Below are positions 34,418 to 41,446 of a stretch of DNA of 64,000 nucleotides, piece by piece. The DNA comes from Desulfovibrio desulfuricans. Lineage in GTDB: Bacteria; Desulfobacterota; Desulfovibrionia; Desulfovibrionales; Desulfovibrionaceae. Location of the stretch: assembly GCA_015062205.1 (NCBI GenBank), contig SUVB01000018.1, positions 1 to 64,000 on the forward strand. Reading direction: 5' to 3'. Under the pieces are notes generated by a model that made no database searches, had not been told where the DNA came from, and was given only the letters and a program-made list of their open reading frames with translations. The translations under genes and the position numbers were made by a program. The number at the start of each line of letters is the position of its first letter. The stretch's first letter is position 1.

Positions 34418-35008
34418 ATGCCCTTTTCCATTTCCGAAACCATCAAGAAGGTCGTCAACTTCCGCCGCTCCGGCGACACCCTCATCAAGGAACATGCCGA
34501 AACCGACGGCGGCATGGTGCTGCTCACCGCCCGGAACGGCGTGACCGGCGCCAACGCACAGGCCGAGTTTGAGGTTGTCCGTAGAGAACTGAATAGCCAT
34601 GTTTCCGGTGAATGTTCCACGGCGGCTGGGACAACGGAAAAAGTCCTTAATGCCAGCAACTTCATCCTGCGCAAAGGTGCAACGGTTATTGTAAGGTTTG
34701 CCAACACAAATACTGCAAATAATCCCACGTTGAACGTCAACAACACGGGTGCGAAGTCAATATATTTTCAGGGCGCAGCTATTGAAGCGCGCGCACTCAT
34801 GGCAAACAATACATATCTGCTGTATTACAATGGTGAACAGTATGACTTGATTTCTGCTGATATCATCACTGCCTATCAGACGCAGCTTGCTGAATATTAC
34901 ACACTGCTTACAAATATGGCAGCGCGTGTGTCAATATTAGAAACGCGCCTTGCAGAAATAGTTTCATGGTGCGCTTCAGAGCTGGGATACGAGGAAAGCC
35001 AATCGTAA
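34418..35008 (+). CDS. Modular tail-fibre protein 3
   Basis: 196 residues. Identical-style N-terminus to the gene at 33,824, then 'RRELNSHVSGECSTAAGTTEK', a repeat of the type found in phage tail-fibre stalks (ending in 'NNTGAKSIYFQGAAIE'), and a coiled-coil C-terminus. It precedes the DGR target protein. A short GC hairpin (GCGGTG/CACCGC) follows the stop. Confidence 0.55.
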   Translation: MPFSISETIKKVVNFRRSGDTLIKEHAETDGGMVLLTARNGVTGANAQAEFEVVRRELNSHVSGECSTAAGTTEKVLNASNFILRKGATVIVRFANTNTANNPTLNVNNTGAKSIYFQGAAIEARALMANNTYLLYYNGEQYDLISADIITAYQTQLAEYYTLLTNMAARVSILETRLAEIVSWCASELGYEESQS

Positions 35009-35048
35009 CCAATAAAAAGCGCGGTGACACCGCAAAAGGAGTTTGACT

Positions 35049-36134
35049 ATGGCCACCTCCGACGAATTGCTCGCGGCGATTCAGAACTGCGAGGAAGAAC
35101 TTGAGGAAACCTCTTCCGTATTGCGGCAGTCCGCAGAGCTTTTGGGCAACGCAGTACACAAAGTGAATAATGAGACCATCGGCGGCGTTAAAACCTTCAC
35201 ATCATCCCCAGTGCTTCCCGCACCTACGGCGGCCAACCATGGGGCGAATAAGAGTTATGTGGACACTGCTGCCACTGACGGGAAAAGCTGCGCCAACCTC
35301 ATCCTTCGCAGCTCCGACACCGGCGACGACGTGGCCGCCGCCCACAACTGCATCTACCGCGGCAAGAATCTGACCAACGTCTATACGCTGGCCGAGCTGT
35401 CCGCGAAGCTGGCCGCAGGGGACTTCTCCGACCTCTACATCGGCGACTACTTCACCAGGAAGTTCACGCACGGCGGCAGCACGGTCGATGTGAACTTCCG
35501 CATCGCCCATTTCAACTACTGGAAGTACATGGGCGCTGTTGACGCCACCAACGGCCTGGCCATTGACGGCAGCAATCCGAACACCATCGGGCAAACCACG
35601 GCAAATCATCTTATCCTCATGCCCGACACCTCGCTGTTCAGCGCCCAGATGAACCCCACCAACGACACGACCGGCGCACTCCGCGGCTGCGCGTTGTGGG
35701 CGACCCTGCAGAACACCGTGTACGGCGAACTGAACGCTGCGAACTGCATGGACGGCCACATTGTCGGGCACAGCGATTGGCTGACAACCGGCGTTAATGC
35801 CACTGCCGACAGCATGGCAGGCTCCGCCCTGGTCGGCAGCTCGAATGCCAGCGCGTGGGCCGATGAGCTCATCGGGCTGTGTTCCGAACCCATGGTGTAC
35901 GGCGGCACGGTCTGGAGTTCCTCCGCCCGCGATGTCGGCTGCAAAAAGGCGCAGCTTGCCCTGTTTCGGCTCGACCCGACGTGGATCAACGGACGAGCGG
36001 CCCGCTACGCCTGGTGGTTGGGCGCGGTGGCGTCGTCGACGGCCTTCGCCTATGCCGACAGCCGCGGCGGCGGTGCGTACTACGCCAGCGCGTCCCACTC
36101 GCGCGGTGTCCGCCCGTTTTTCCTGTTCGCGTAA
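35049..36134 (+). CDS. DGR variable protein, Mtd-like tail tip with C-type lectin domain
   Basis: 361 residues from the ATG at 35049 (GGAG 7 bases upstream; a TTG at 35043 is the alternative). The N-terminal helical/beta part has 'TAANHGANKSYVDTAATDGK', a fibre attachment motif. The rest is a C-type-lectin-like fold of DGR target proteins, with 'MNPTNDTTGALRGCALW' and at the end 'RYAWWLGAVASSTAFAYADS'. The last ~40 codons (35,999-36,116) are the variable repeat. It would display a changing ligand-binding site on the tail tip. The adjacent template, Avd and RT genes show how it is diversified. Confidence 0.93.
   Translation: MATSDELLAAIQNCEEELEETSSVLRQSAELLGNAVHKVNNETIGGVKTFTSSPVLPAPTAANHGANKSYVDTAATDGKSCANLILRSSDTGDDVAAAHNCIYRGKNLTNVYTLAELSAKLAAGDFSDLYIGDYFTRKFTHGGSTVDVNFRIAHFNYWKYMGAVDATNGLAIDGSNPNTIGQTTANHLILMPDTSLFSAQMNPTNDTTGALRGCALWATLQNTVYGELNAANCMDGHIVGHSDWLTTGVNATADSMAGSALVGSSNASAWADELIGLCSEPMVYGGTVWSSSARDVGCKKAQLALFRLDPTWINGRAARYAWWLGAVASSTAFAYADSRGGGAYYASASHSRGVRPFFLFA
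35999..36116 (+). repeat. DGR variable repeat (VR)
   Basis: 118 bp matching the template at 36,770-36,884 except at template adenines and one extra GGC codon (around 36,069). Codon changes are AAC to GCC, GCC, TAT (from AAT), GAC, AGC, CGC, GGT (from AAT), TAC, GCC, AGC and CAC. The last 15 bases before divergence (CGCGGTGTCCGCCCG) are identical and GC-rich, as expected for the mutagenic-homing start region. Confidence 0.97.
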
Positions 36135-36141
36135 ATCTTCA

Positions 36142-36168
36142 ATCCCCGCCCCCTTGTGGGGCGGGGAT
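36142..36168 (+). other. Hairpin just downstream of VR
   Basis: Perfect 11-bp inverted repeat ATCCCCGCCCC / GGGGCGGGGAT with a 5-base loop (CTTGT), 8 bases after the stop codon of the target gene. In the Bordetella DGR a DNA hairpin at this position is needed for retrohoming. No T-tract follows, so a terminator role is less likely. Confidence 0.75.
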
Positions 36169-36185
36169 GCCATACAGGGCAAGAT

Positions 36186-36761
36186 ATGTCAGTGCCGGTC
36201 AGCAAGCGCACATTGTCAGATTTGGAGTTCTACCACACCGCATTCAAGATGCGGCTGGCGTTCACCAATCTGCTGCTGCGTGATTTTGCCATCAAGGACA
36301 AGGTGCGCAATCTGCAGGTTCTATCGGGTATGCGCGGCATGTCCGAGGAGGACACGCGGGCGCTTGCCGAGATTGCCGAGAAATACGGCTTCAAGCAGCC
36401 GGTCATCGAACGGTATCCGCATTGGTTGATAGACCACTTTCGGGAAACCATTTTGGGATTGCTCCGTGACCTGATGCAAAACATCATCGGGGCTAACACC
36501 ATCTATGCGATAAACGAGAGGGAATATCTGGAACGCCGCTCCATGCAAAATCGCGCAATCATAAACTGCGAGCAACTTTTGCAGGAGATGCAGTACGTCA
36601 TCCATGTGATACCGTGCGATATTGAGAAATTCATGCCATATGTTGAGATGATAGAGAAGGAGATAGCGCTGCTCAAGGGGTGGCGCAAGTCCGACAACCG
36701 AATATTGGCGCAAATCAAGGAGGGCAAGCGGAAAGCCCCCTCCAAGAAAAGCCAGGGCTGA
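36186..36761 (+). CDS. avd: DGR accessory protein, Avd-like
   Basis: 191 residues from the ATG at 36186. Predominantly helical sequence with basic patches ('KTLSDLEFYHTAFKMRLAF'-like start, 'ERRSMQNRAIINCEQLLQEM', 'IEKEIALLKGWRKSDNR'). It lies between the target gene and the template, the standard place of Avd, a helical-bundle protein that binds the reverse transcriptase and the template RNA. Longer than Bordetella Avd (about 128 residues), so it is an Avd variant or a non-homologous stand-in. The stop is 8 bases before TR. Confidence 0.7.
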   Translation: MSVPVSKRTLSDLEFYHTAFKMRLAFTNLLLRDFAIKDKVRNLQVLSGMRGMSEEDTRALAEIAEKYGFKQPVIERYPHWLIDHFRETILGLLRDLMQNIIGANTIYAINEREYLERRSMQNRAIINCEQLLQEMQYVIHVIPCDIEKFMPYVEMIEKEIALLKGWRKSDNRILAQIKEGKRKAPSKKSQG

Positions 36762-36769
36762 CCTTGTAA

Positions 36770-36884
36770 GGCCCGCTACAACTGGTGGTTGGGCGCGGTG
36801 GCGTCGTCGACGAACTTCGCCAATGCCAACAACAACGGCAATGCGAACTACAACAACGCGTCCAACTCGCGCGGTGTCCGCCCG
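36770..36884 (+). repeat. DGR template repeat (TR)
   Basis: 115 bp copy of VR with every variable codon as AAC or AAT (11 of them). Reading it in the VR frame gives RYNWWLGAVASSTNFANANN and then GNANYNNASNSRGVRP. TR itself is not part of a gene. It is followed by ATTTGCTGT where VR has TTTTTCCTG, the usual IMH*/IMH difference. Confidence 0.97.
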
Positions 36885-37056
36885 ATTTGCTGTACTCGCA
36901 CTATGTGTAGGCAGTTGCCGATGCGAGTAAACAGGAAAGGAAGGTCAGTCCTTCCCCGTGAGAGCGGGGTAAACACGAGCGCATGATGCCGTCTGACACG
37001 TCAGGCACGGCTGTGAACATGCCTCACCGTCTTATGAGAACCAACAGGGGCACGGT
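36885..37056 (+). ncRNA. DGR RNA spacer between TR and RT
   Basis: 172 bases without a gene. Contains short inverted repeats (GGAAGG/CCTTCC near 36,941-36,955; CCCC/GGGG; TGCC...GGCA around CTGAC/GTCAG near 36,988-37,010). In known DGRs the RNA 3' of TR folds and is bound by RT-Avd to prime cDNA synthesis. This spacer should hold that part and also the RT ribosome-binding site (AGGGGCACGG). Confidence 0.55.
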
Positions 37057-38211
37057 ATGAGCTATCTGGATATTGTGAGCGACGCGAACAACCTGTTCGA
37101 CGCCTTTCAGATGGCGAAACGCGGGAGCGACTGGAAAGCATCCACGCAGCGCTGCCAGATGAATTTGCTGCGCAACATCAGCCAGCTTCGCCGCGCCCTG
37201 CGGGACGGAACATACCGGCAAATGCCGTTTTTTGAGTTTGTCTTGGCCGAACGCGGGAAGGTGCGGCCCATCAGGTCACAACACATCACTGACCGCATTG
37301 TGCAGCGATCCTTGTGTGACAATGCCCTCATTCCCGCCCTCTCCCCATACCTGATATACGACAACGGCGCGTCATTGAAAAACAAGGGTGTGGATTTCGC
37401 GCGCAGACGCCTGAAAGTCCACCTTGAGAAGTTCCTGCGGCGCCACCCTGACGGGTATGTGTTGCTCATCGACTTCTCGAAATTCTTTGACAACATCCCC
37501 CATGCCCAACTTCTGGAAAGTGTGCAGCGCCGCCTGGGCGGCGACACATCGCTACGCCCGTTGTTGGAGCATGTCGTGTCGTCGTTCAGCCCCGACGTTT
37601 CTTACATGACCGATGCCGAGTACGCTTCGAGCGCGCATGTGCCGTTCAGCAGCATTCGGCACAGGGAACGCCAAGCCGCATATCAGGGGCCCACGGGCAG
37701 GCTGAAACTGTCCAAGTCCATGGGCATCGGCAGCCAGATTTCACAAATCGGCGGCGTGTTCTTCCCCACAGTGATCGACAATTATTTCAAGTGCGCCATG
37801 GGGTTCAAATACTACGGGCGCTACATGGACGACGTATATGTCATCCACAGCGACAGGCAACGCCTTATGGAAGCGCTTGGAGAGTTTGAGCGGCAAGCCA
37901 CGGCGCTTGGCATGTTTGTGAATCGCAAAAAGACGCAAATTGTCCGGCTGTCGCATGGATTCACCTATCTGAAAACCCGCTACGCAGTTGTGGGCAGGCG
38001 GATAGCAGCGAGGGCCGACAACTCGGCCTTTGTGCGGGAACGGCGAAGGCTGAAGCGTTTTCGCGGACTGTTCGAACGCGGGCTGATGACGCGCAAGATG
38101 GTCAGCGATGCCTATCAGTCCTGGCGAGGGTCTGTGTTGCGGTACGCACATCGCAGACAGAACCTTCGCTTCACTGACAATCTCTACTTGCGGTTGTTCT
38201 ACTACAACTGA
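37057..38211 (+). CDS. DGR reverse transcriptase
   Basis: 384 residues. Motifs: A, VLLIDFSKFFDNIPH (D139); domain 4, MGIGSQISQIGG (about 222-233), the IGxxxSQ form typical of DGR RTs where other RTs have QGxxxSP; C, YYGRYMDDVYVI (YMDD 256-259); then 'FVNRKKTQIVRLSHGFTYLK' for the thumb-side motif. All catalytic Asp are present, so it looks active. It would copy TR RNA with adenine errors into cDNA for transfer to VR. Start ATG at 37057. Confidence 0.96.
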   Translation: MSYLDIVSDANNLFDAFQMAKRGSDWKASTQRCQMNLLRNISQLRRALRDGTYRQMPFFEFVLAERGKVRPIRSQHITDRIVQRSLCDNALIPALSPYLIYDNGASLKNKGVDFARRRLKVHLEKFLRRHPDGYVLLIDFSKFFDNIPHAQLLESVQRRLGGDTSLRPLLEHVVSSFSPDVSYMTDAEYASSAHVPFSSIRHRERQAAYQGPTGRLKLSKSMGIGSQISQIGGVFFPTVIDNYFKCAMGFKYYGRYMDDVYVIHSDRQRLMEALGEFERQATALGMFVNRKKTQIVRLSHGFTYLKTRYAVVGRRIAARADNSAFVRERRRLKRFRGLFERGLMTRKMVSDAYQSWRGSVLRYAHRRQNLRFTDNLYLRLFYYN

Positions 38212-38232
38212 CAAACATCGAAGGAGAACACT

Positions 38233-38457
38233 ATGCCTCTGACTGATGAACAGCGCATGGACATGGAACAGGAAATTCACGATGGCATGTCCAAGCTCAC
38301 TTCGGGAGCGTCCGAAATCGGCGACTGGAAAGTTGCCAAATACCAGGAGTACGTCCTTGCCGGACAAGAACCACCCTATGACATTGCGGAGCTCCATGCC
38401 AAGCGGCAGGCCGTCCGCGACCGCATCAATGAACTCCGTGCCAAGCTCAATTCTTGA
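38233..38457 (+). CDS. Small helical phage protein after RT
   Basis: 74 residues, AAGGAG upstream. A charged helical protein (EQRMDMEQEIHDGMSKLTSG, then KRQAVRDRINELRAKLN). It may be a tail assembly helper. Its end overlaps a second short frame. Function unknown. Confidence 0.55.
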   Translation: MPLTDEQRMDMEQEIHDGMSKLTSGASEIGDWKVAKYQEYVLAGQEPPYDIAELHAKRQAVRDRINELRAKLNS

Positions 38458-38548
38458 GCTTGTGGACTTGGTTGAGGCCCAAGCGGCAATCATCAAGCGG
38501 CAGCAATACGAAATTGAGCAACTCAAGATTGCCCTGGAAATAGATTGA
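38429..38548 (+). CDS. Very short coiled-coil frame
   Basis: 39 codons, starting ATG at 38429 within the end of the preceding gene in another frame. Encodes a clear helical heptad pattern (ILELVDLVEAQAAIIKRQ, then YEIEQLKIALE). Codon-position bias looks coding, but the ribosome-binding site is weak. Confidence 0.4.
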   Translation: MNSVPSSILELVDLVEAQAAIIKRQQYEIEQLKIALEID

Positions 38549-38595
38549 GGCGTGGCGGGGCTCCAAACGGCCCCGCCACCAAACCGGGAGTGGCA

Positions 38596-38922
38596 ATGAA
38601 TCTCCGTGAATTTCTGGGCGGCGACCTCACGCCCATTGAGCATTGCGTGTACGCGGCGCTCATGCAGGGCGTAGTCACGCTGGCCCTGTGGTGGGTCTCC
38701 CCGGCCCTTGCCGTAGGTGCGGGAGCAGCCGCCCCGATTGGATTTTTCTTCGGCCGTGAGCACGCCCAGCAGCAGGACTTTTTCAGCGGGGCGGAGGATG
38801 CCGCGCTGGGCGACTGGGAAGCCGCCAAGTTCTGGAAATGGGACTACCCAAGCCGGATGGACCTGTATTGCCCGACTGTGACCACGCTGTTACTGGCCCT
38901 GCTGGCTCTTTTGGCGGTGTAG
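38596..38922 (+). CDS. Phage membrane protein 1 of a pair
   Basis: 108 residues from the ATG at 38596 (GGGAG upstream). Hydrophobic segments at about 25-40, 42-56 and 94-107. The motif FFFGREHAQQQDF lies after the second span, followed by an amphipathic domain. The next gene shows the matching motif WYMGREFAQAEYR. Function unknown; an envelope or entry-exclusion role is possible. Confidence 0.55.
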   Translation: MNLREFLGGDLTPIEHCVYAALMQGVVTLALWWVSPALAVGAGAAAPIGFFFGREHAQQQDFFSGAEDAALGDWEAAKFWKWDYPSRMDLYCPTVTTLLLALLALLAV

Positions 38923-38923
38923 C

Positions 38924-39208
38924 ATGATTCACGCGGCAATTTCCCTGCTGTTCTGCCTTTTCGTGGCGGCAACGCACGGCAACAGCGAAGCCCTGTTCCT
39001 GCCCGCCATCTGGTATATGGGCCGGGAGTTCGCGCAGGCCGAGTACCGCTACATCGCCGCCTACTGCGGCGGCAAGAGGGCCAACATGCCGTGGTACGGC
39101 GGGTTCCTGCCGGATGCGTGGACGGTCAAGGGCGTGCTGGACTGGCTGCTGCCTTCCCTCGTGTGTCTTGGCATGTGGACGCTCAACTATATCTGGGTGC
39201 AATGCTGA
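38924..39208 (+). CDS. Phage membrane protein 2 of a pair
   Basis: 94 residues, starting 1 base after the previous stop. N-terminal hydrophobic segment (AAISLLFCLFVAATHG), then WYMGREFAQAEYRYIAAYCG, and a C-terminal span (LPSLVCLGMWTLNYIW). Shares the G-R-E-x-A-Q motif with the preceding protein, so the two are possibly diverged relatives working together. Confidence 0.55.
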   Translation: MIHAAISLLFCLFVAATHGNSEALFLPAIWYMGREFAQAEYRYIAAYCGGKRANMPWYGGFLPDAWTVKGVLDWLLPSLVCLGMWTLNYIWVQC

Positions 39209-39229
39209 CTGCGTTTGATCTGTTTTGGC

Positions 39230-39294
39230 TGTCCATATCTGCCAGATTTAGACAAATTTTTTTGGCAAGCCTTGCGCTGGCATGGCAGGATAAT
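39230..39294 (+). promoter_or_regulatory. Late promoter B with 25-bp activator dyad
   Basis: TGTCCATATCTGCCAG at 39,230 is followed by ATTTAGACA ending at 39,254, then a T-tract. GATAAT (39,289-39,294) is a good -10 at the same distance from the dyad as in promoter A. No -35 consensus is needed if an activator binds. It lies 24 bases before the first gene of the DarA-DarB-portal unit. Confidence 0.68.
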
Positions 39295-39317
39295 TCCCAA
39301 AAATACGGGAGAACGCC

Positions 39318-39926
39318 ATGCCGCCCAAGAGCAATCAACTGGTGCTGCCCTTTGACAGATTGACCGAGAACGGGCTCAAGCCGATTCTAAAAAAATTTGC
39401 CAAGTTTGAATGCCCCGTTGCTTCCGTGGACGCCCCCAACAAGGCAAAGCGAGAGAGCGGGATGCTGGTTAAGAGCTTCACCCTGATCTTTGAGGACGGG
39501 CAGAAAATGCTTGTCAAGGTCAAGGCGGGCGGCACTATCTACCAAGTCAAGCTGAACAACAAGGTTGTCCCCGTGCGCAACGTGGACAACATGGACAAGG
39601 CCGTCGGCGAGATGATCGACTATGTTCACGACAACGCCAAGGCCTACGCAAGGGCGAAGATACAGCGAGAACGCCGCAAGATTCGTCCGACAAAACCCTC
39701 TGTCACAACCACTCGCCAAGAAAAGCTGGCCCAGGCCACCGAAGACCTGCAGCAGCTCACCCAGACCAACGCCGACCTTGAAAAACAGTTGGCCGACACC
39801 AACACCTCCACGGCAACGTCGCGCGCCGAACTCGCAGCCGCAGAAAAGGCCCTGGATGCCGAACGAAAGAAAACAGCGTCCCTTGAGGCGCAAATCGCCG
39901 AACTTGAGAAGGCGCAAGGAGCATAG
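39318..39926 (+). CDS. Coiled-coil phage protein, DarA-N-like start
   Basis: 202 residues. Begins PPKSNQLVLPFDRLTENGLK, then 'SFTLIFEDGQKMLVKVKAGG', 'VKLNNKVVPVRNVDN', a pattern that resembles the N-terminal module of phage defence-against-restriction (DarA-type) and other 'polyvalent' virion proteins. The C-terminal half is a long coiled coil (ATEDLQQLTQTNADLEKQLA...). It may be packaged in the head. Not certain. Confidence 0.5.
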   Translation: MPPKSNQLVLPFDRLTENGLKPILKKFAKFECPVASVDAPNKAKRESGMLVKSFTLIFEDGQKMLVKVKAGGTIYQVKLNNKVVPVRNVDNMDKAVGEMIDYVHDNAKAYARAKIQRERRKIRPTKPSVTTTRQEKLAQATEDLQQLTQTNADLEKQLADTNTSTATSRAELAAAEKALDAERKKTASLEAQIAELEKAQGA

Positions 39927-39928
39927 CC

Positions 39929-41446
39929 ATGTGTGAGCGCGTTGAGGCCATGAATCCCGTGTACGCCATGCGGATTATTGATTGCGATGATCTGCATCCT
40001 CGCGGATTTTCGGAAAGTGAGCTCGTGAATGCCCTGAACGAGCTCGGCGCCACGCGGCATGACTACGACATGCTCATGGAAAGCGCCACGTTCGAGGAAG
40101 TTGACGCCTATTACAACCCCGGCACTGATGAAATTTCCCCGGACTACATCCTTGAAGCCATCGTCGTTGACAAGTTCAGCAAGACAGAGCGCCGCATGGC
40201 CGCTGTGGTGCGTGTCCTGAACCGACACCTCGCCGGGAAGGAAATCACAGCACTGGACGCCATTGTGGGCAAGCCCCGCAAGCGTGGGAGCTTCGCCTAT
40301 GTCACGGTGCAGCTTCCGTTCTCCGACGGACAGGTGGTATCCGTGATTTTCCATGCGCCCGAAGGCGACCGGAAGAAAATCACCCCGTCCGACCGCATAG
40401 TGGCCTTCCAATGGCTGCTGAACAAAAGGGACATTACGCAGGTTGTGGCCCCGGAGGACGGTTCCGAAGTGTCCCTTGAATCCATCGGCAAGCGGATCAC
40501 CCAGTTGGTTGTGAAAAACAGTGCCCGCTTTGAGCGCACCCAGAAGGAAGCCGCTGCGGAGCGCAAGGCGTTGGATGAAGCCCGCGAAGCTGTGAAGAAC
40601 GCCGAGGACAAGCAGCGCGAACTCATGGACGGGGTGGCGCAGGCATCCAAGGATGCTGAAACGGTGACGGCGCAGCTTTCCAATACTCTGGCCTTGCTGG
40701 AAAAGCAGAAAACCATCAACGCCGAGCTGCAGGCCAAGCTCGACGCCATGCGCAAGGCTCGGCCCCAGGGCGGGGGCAAGCCTGCCGGAACCTCCGGCGA
40801 GGGAGCAGGGAGAAATGGCGCAGGCGTGGAATCCGGTTCCGTCGGTGCGCCTGACGGCGCAACCGTCAGCAGTTATGTCAAGGATGGCGGTGTCTGGAAG
40901 ATGCGCCTGAAGGACGGCAAGCTCATCGACCTCCCCATCACAACGCAGGAATCTGCAGAAGCCCAGTGGCGGTTTATCCACGAAAGAGGCAATGCCGACC
41001 CCTCCGAACCTGTTGTCCTGGATGTACCCCTGTCGCTCCCGAAGACTGAATATCGGCCCGAAGAAATGCGCGTCGCCCATGTGCGCGACAAGGGAAAAGA
41101 CTGGTATCTCGTCCAGACCTGGCGCAACGACGGCGAATGGGTCACACAAAAGGAGCATACCTCCGCCCAGACTGCCATGGACGATGCCCAGGGTTGGTAT
41201 CCAGCCCCCCAAGAGCCGGAAGGAGGAAACACCGGCGCCAACACGGCGACGCCGGTGTTTGCCACCACCCTCAATGACATTGTTGCCGGCAAGTATGACG
41301 ATGACACCGACAAGGTGGACAGGCTGTTGGACGAAGCCGCAGGCCAGGCAGAAGCCGCAGGGCGCTTTGAAGAGTTTGAGGCCTTGTTCAATCGGGCTGC
41401 AGACCACCTGACAGAACTGCTCAAGAAAAAGCAGGGGGCGATGTGA
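39929..41446 (+). CDS. DarA-like polyvalent protein
   Basis: 505 residues, AAGGAG upstream of the ATG. N-terminal beta region 'GSFAYVTVQLPFSDGQVVSV' and 'APEGDRKKITPSDRIVAFQW', then 'KRITQLVVKNSARFERTQ', matching the DarA N-terminal-type module. A coiled coil (about residues 195-280), a Gly-rich linker, and a C-terminal module (VFATTLNDIVAGKYDDDTDK then RAADHLTELLKKK) that recurs in polyvalent proteins. In P1, DarA enters the head with DarB. It probably acts together with the 2,210-residue protein of this unit. Confidence 0.55.
   Translation: MCERVEAMNPVYAMRIIDCDDLHPRGFSESELVNALNELGATRHDYDMLMESATFEEVDAYYNPGTDEISPDYILEAIVVDKFSKTERRMAAVVRVLNRHLAGKEITALDAIVGKPRKRGSFAYVTVQLPFSDGQVVSVIFHAPEGDRKKITPSDRIVAFQWLLNKRDITQVVAPEDGSEVSLESIGKRITQLVVKNSARFERTQKEAAAERKALDEAREAVKNAEDKQRELMDGVAQASKDAETVTAQLSNTLALLEKQKTINAELQAKLDAMRKARPQGGGKPAGTSGEGAGRNGAGVESGSVGAPDGATVSSYVKDGGVWKMRLKDGKLIDLPITTQESAEAQWRFIHERGNADPSEPVVLDVPLSLPKTEYRPEEMRVAHVRDKGKDWYLVQTWRNDGEWVTQKEHTSAQTAMDDAQGWYPAPQEPEGGNTGANTATPVFATTLNDIVAGKYDDDTDKVDRLLDEAAGQAEAAGRFEEFEALFNRAADHLTELLKKKQGAM

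Larger units (their letters stand above)
33824..34569 (+). repeat. 152-bp near-identical direct repeat shared by two fibre genes
   Basis: Bases 33,824-33,975 and 34,418-34,569 differ at only a few positions (CAG/CGG, GCGCAG/GCACAG and TTC/TTT among those seen). It covers the start codon and the N-terminal domain of two genes, so homologous recombination could delete or exchange the first gene's distal part. Confidence 0.85.

Noticed and set aside
36142..36168. Rho-independent terminator after the DGR target gene
   Set aside because: There is no T-tract after the stem, and the position fits the DGR hairpin better.
39258..39275. TGGCAAG..TTGC as a sigma-54 promoter
   Set aside because: The distance between the GG and GC elements is 2 bases too short. 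The dyad plus GATAAT reading fits better and recurs at 16,330.
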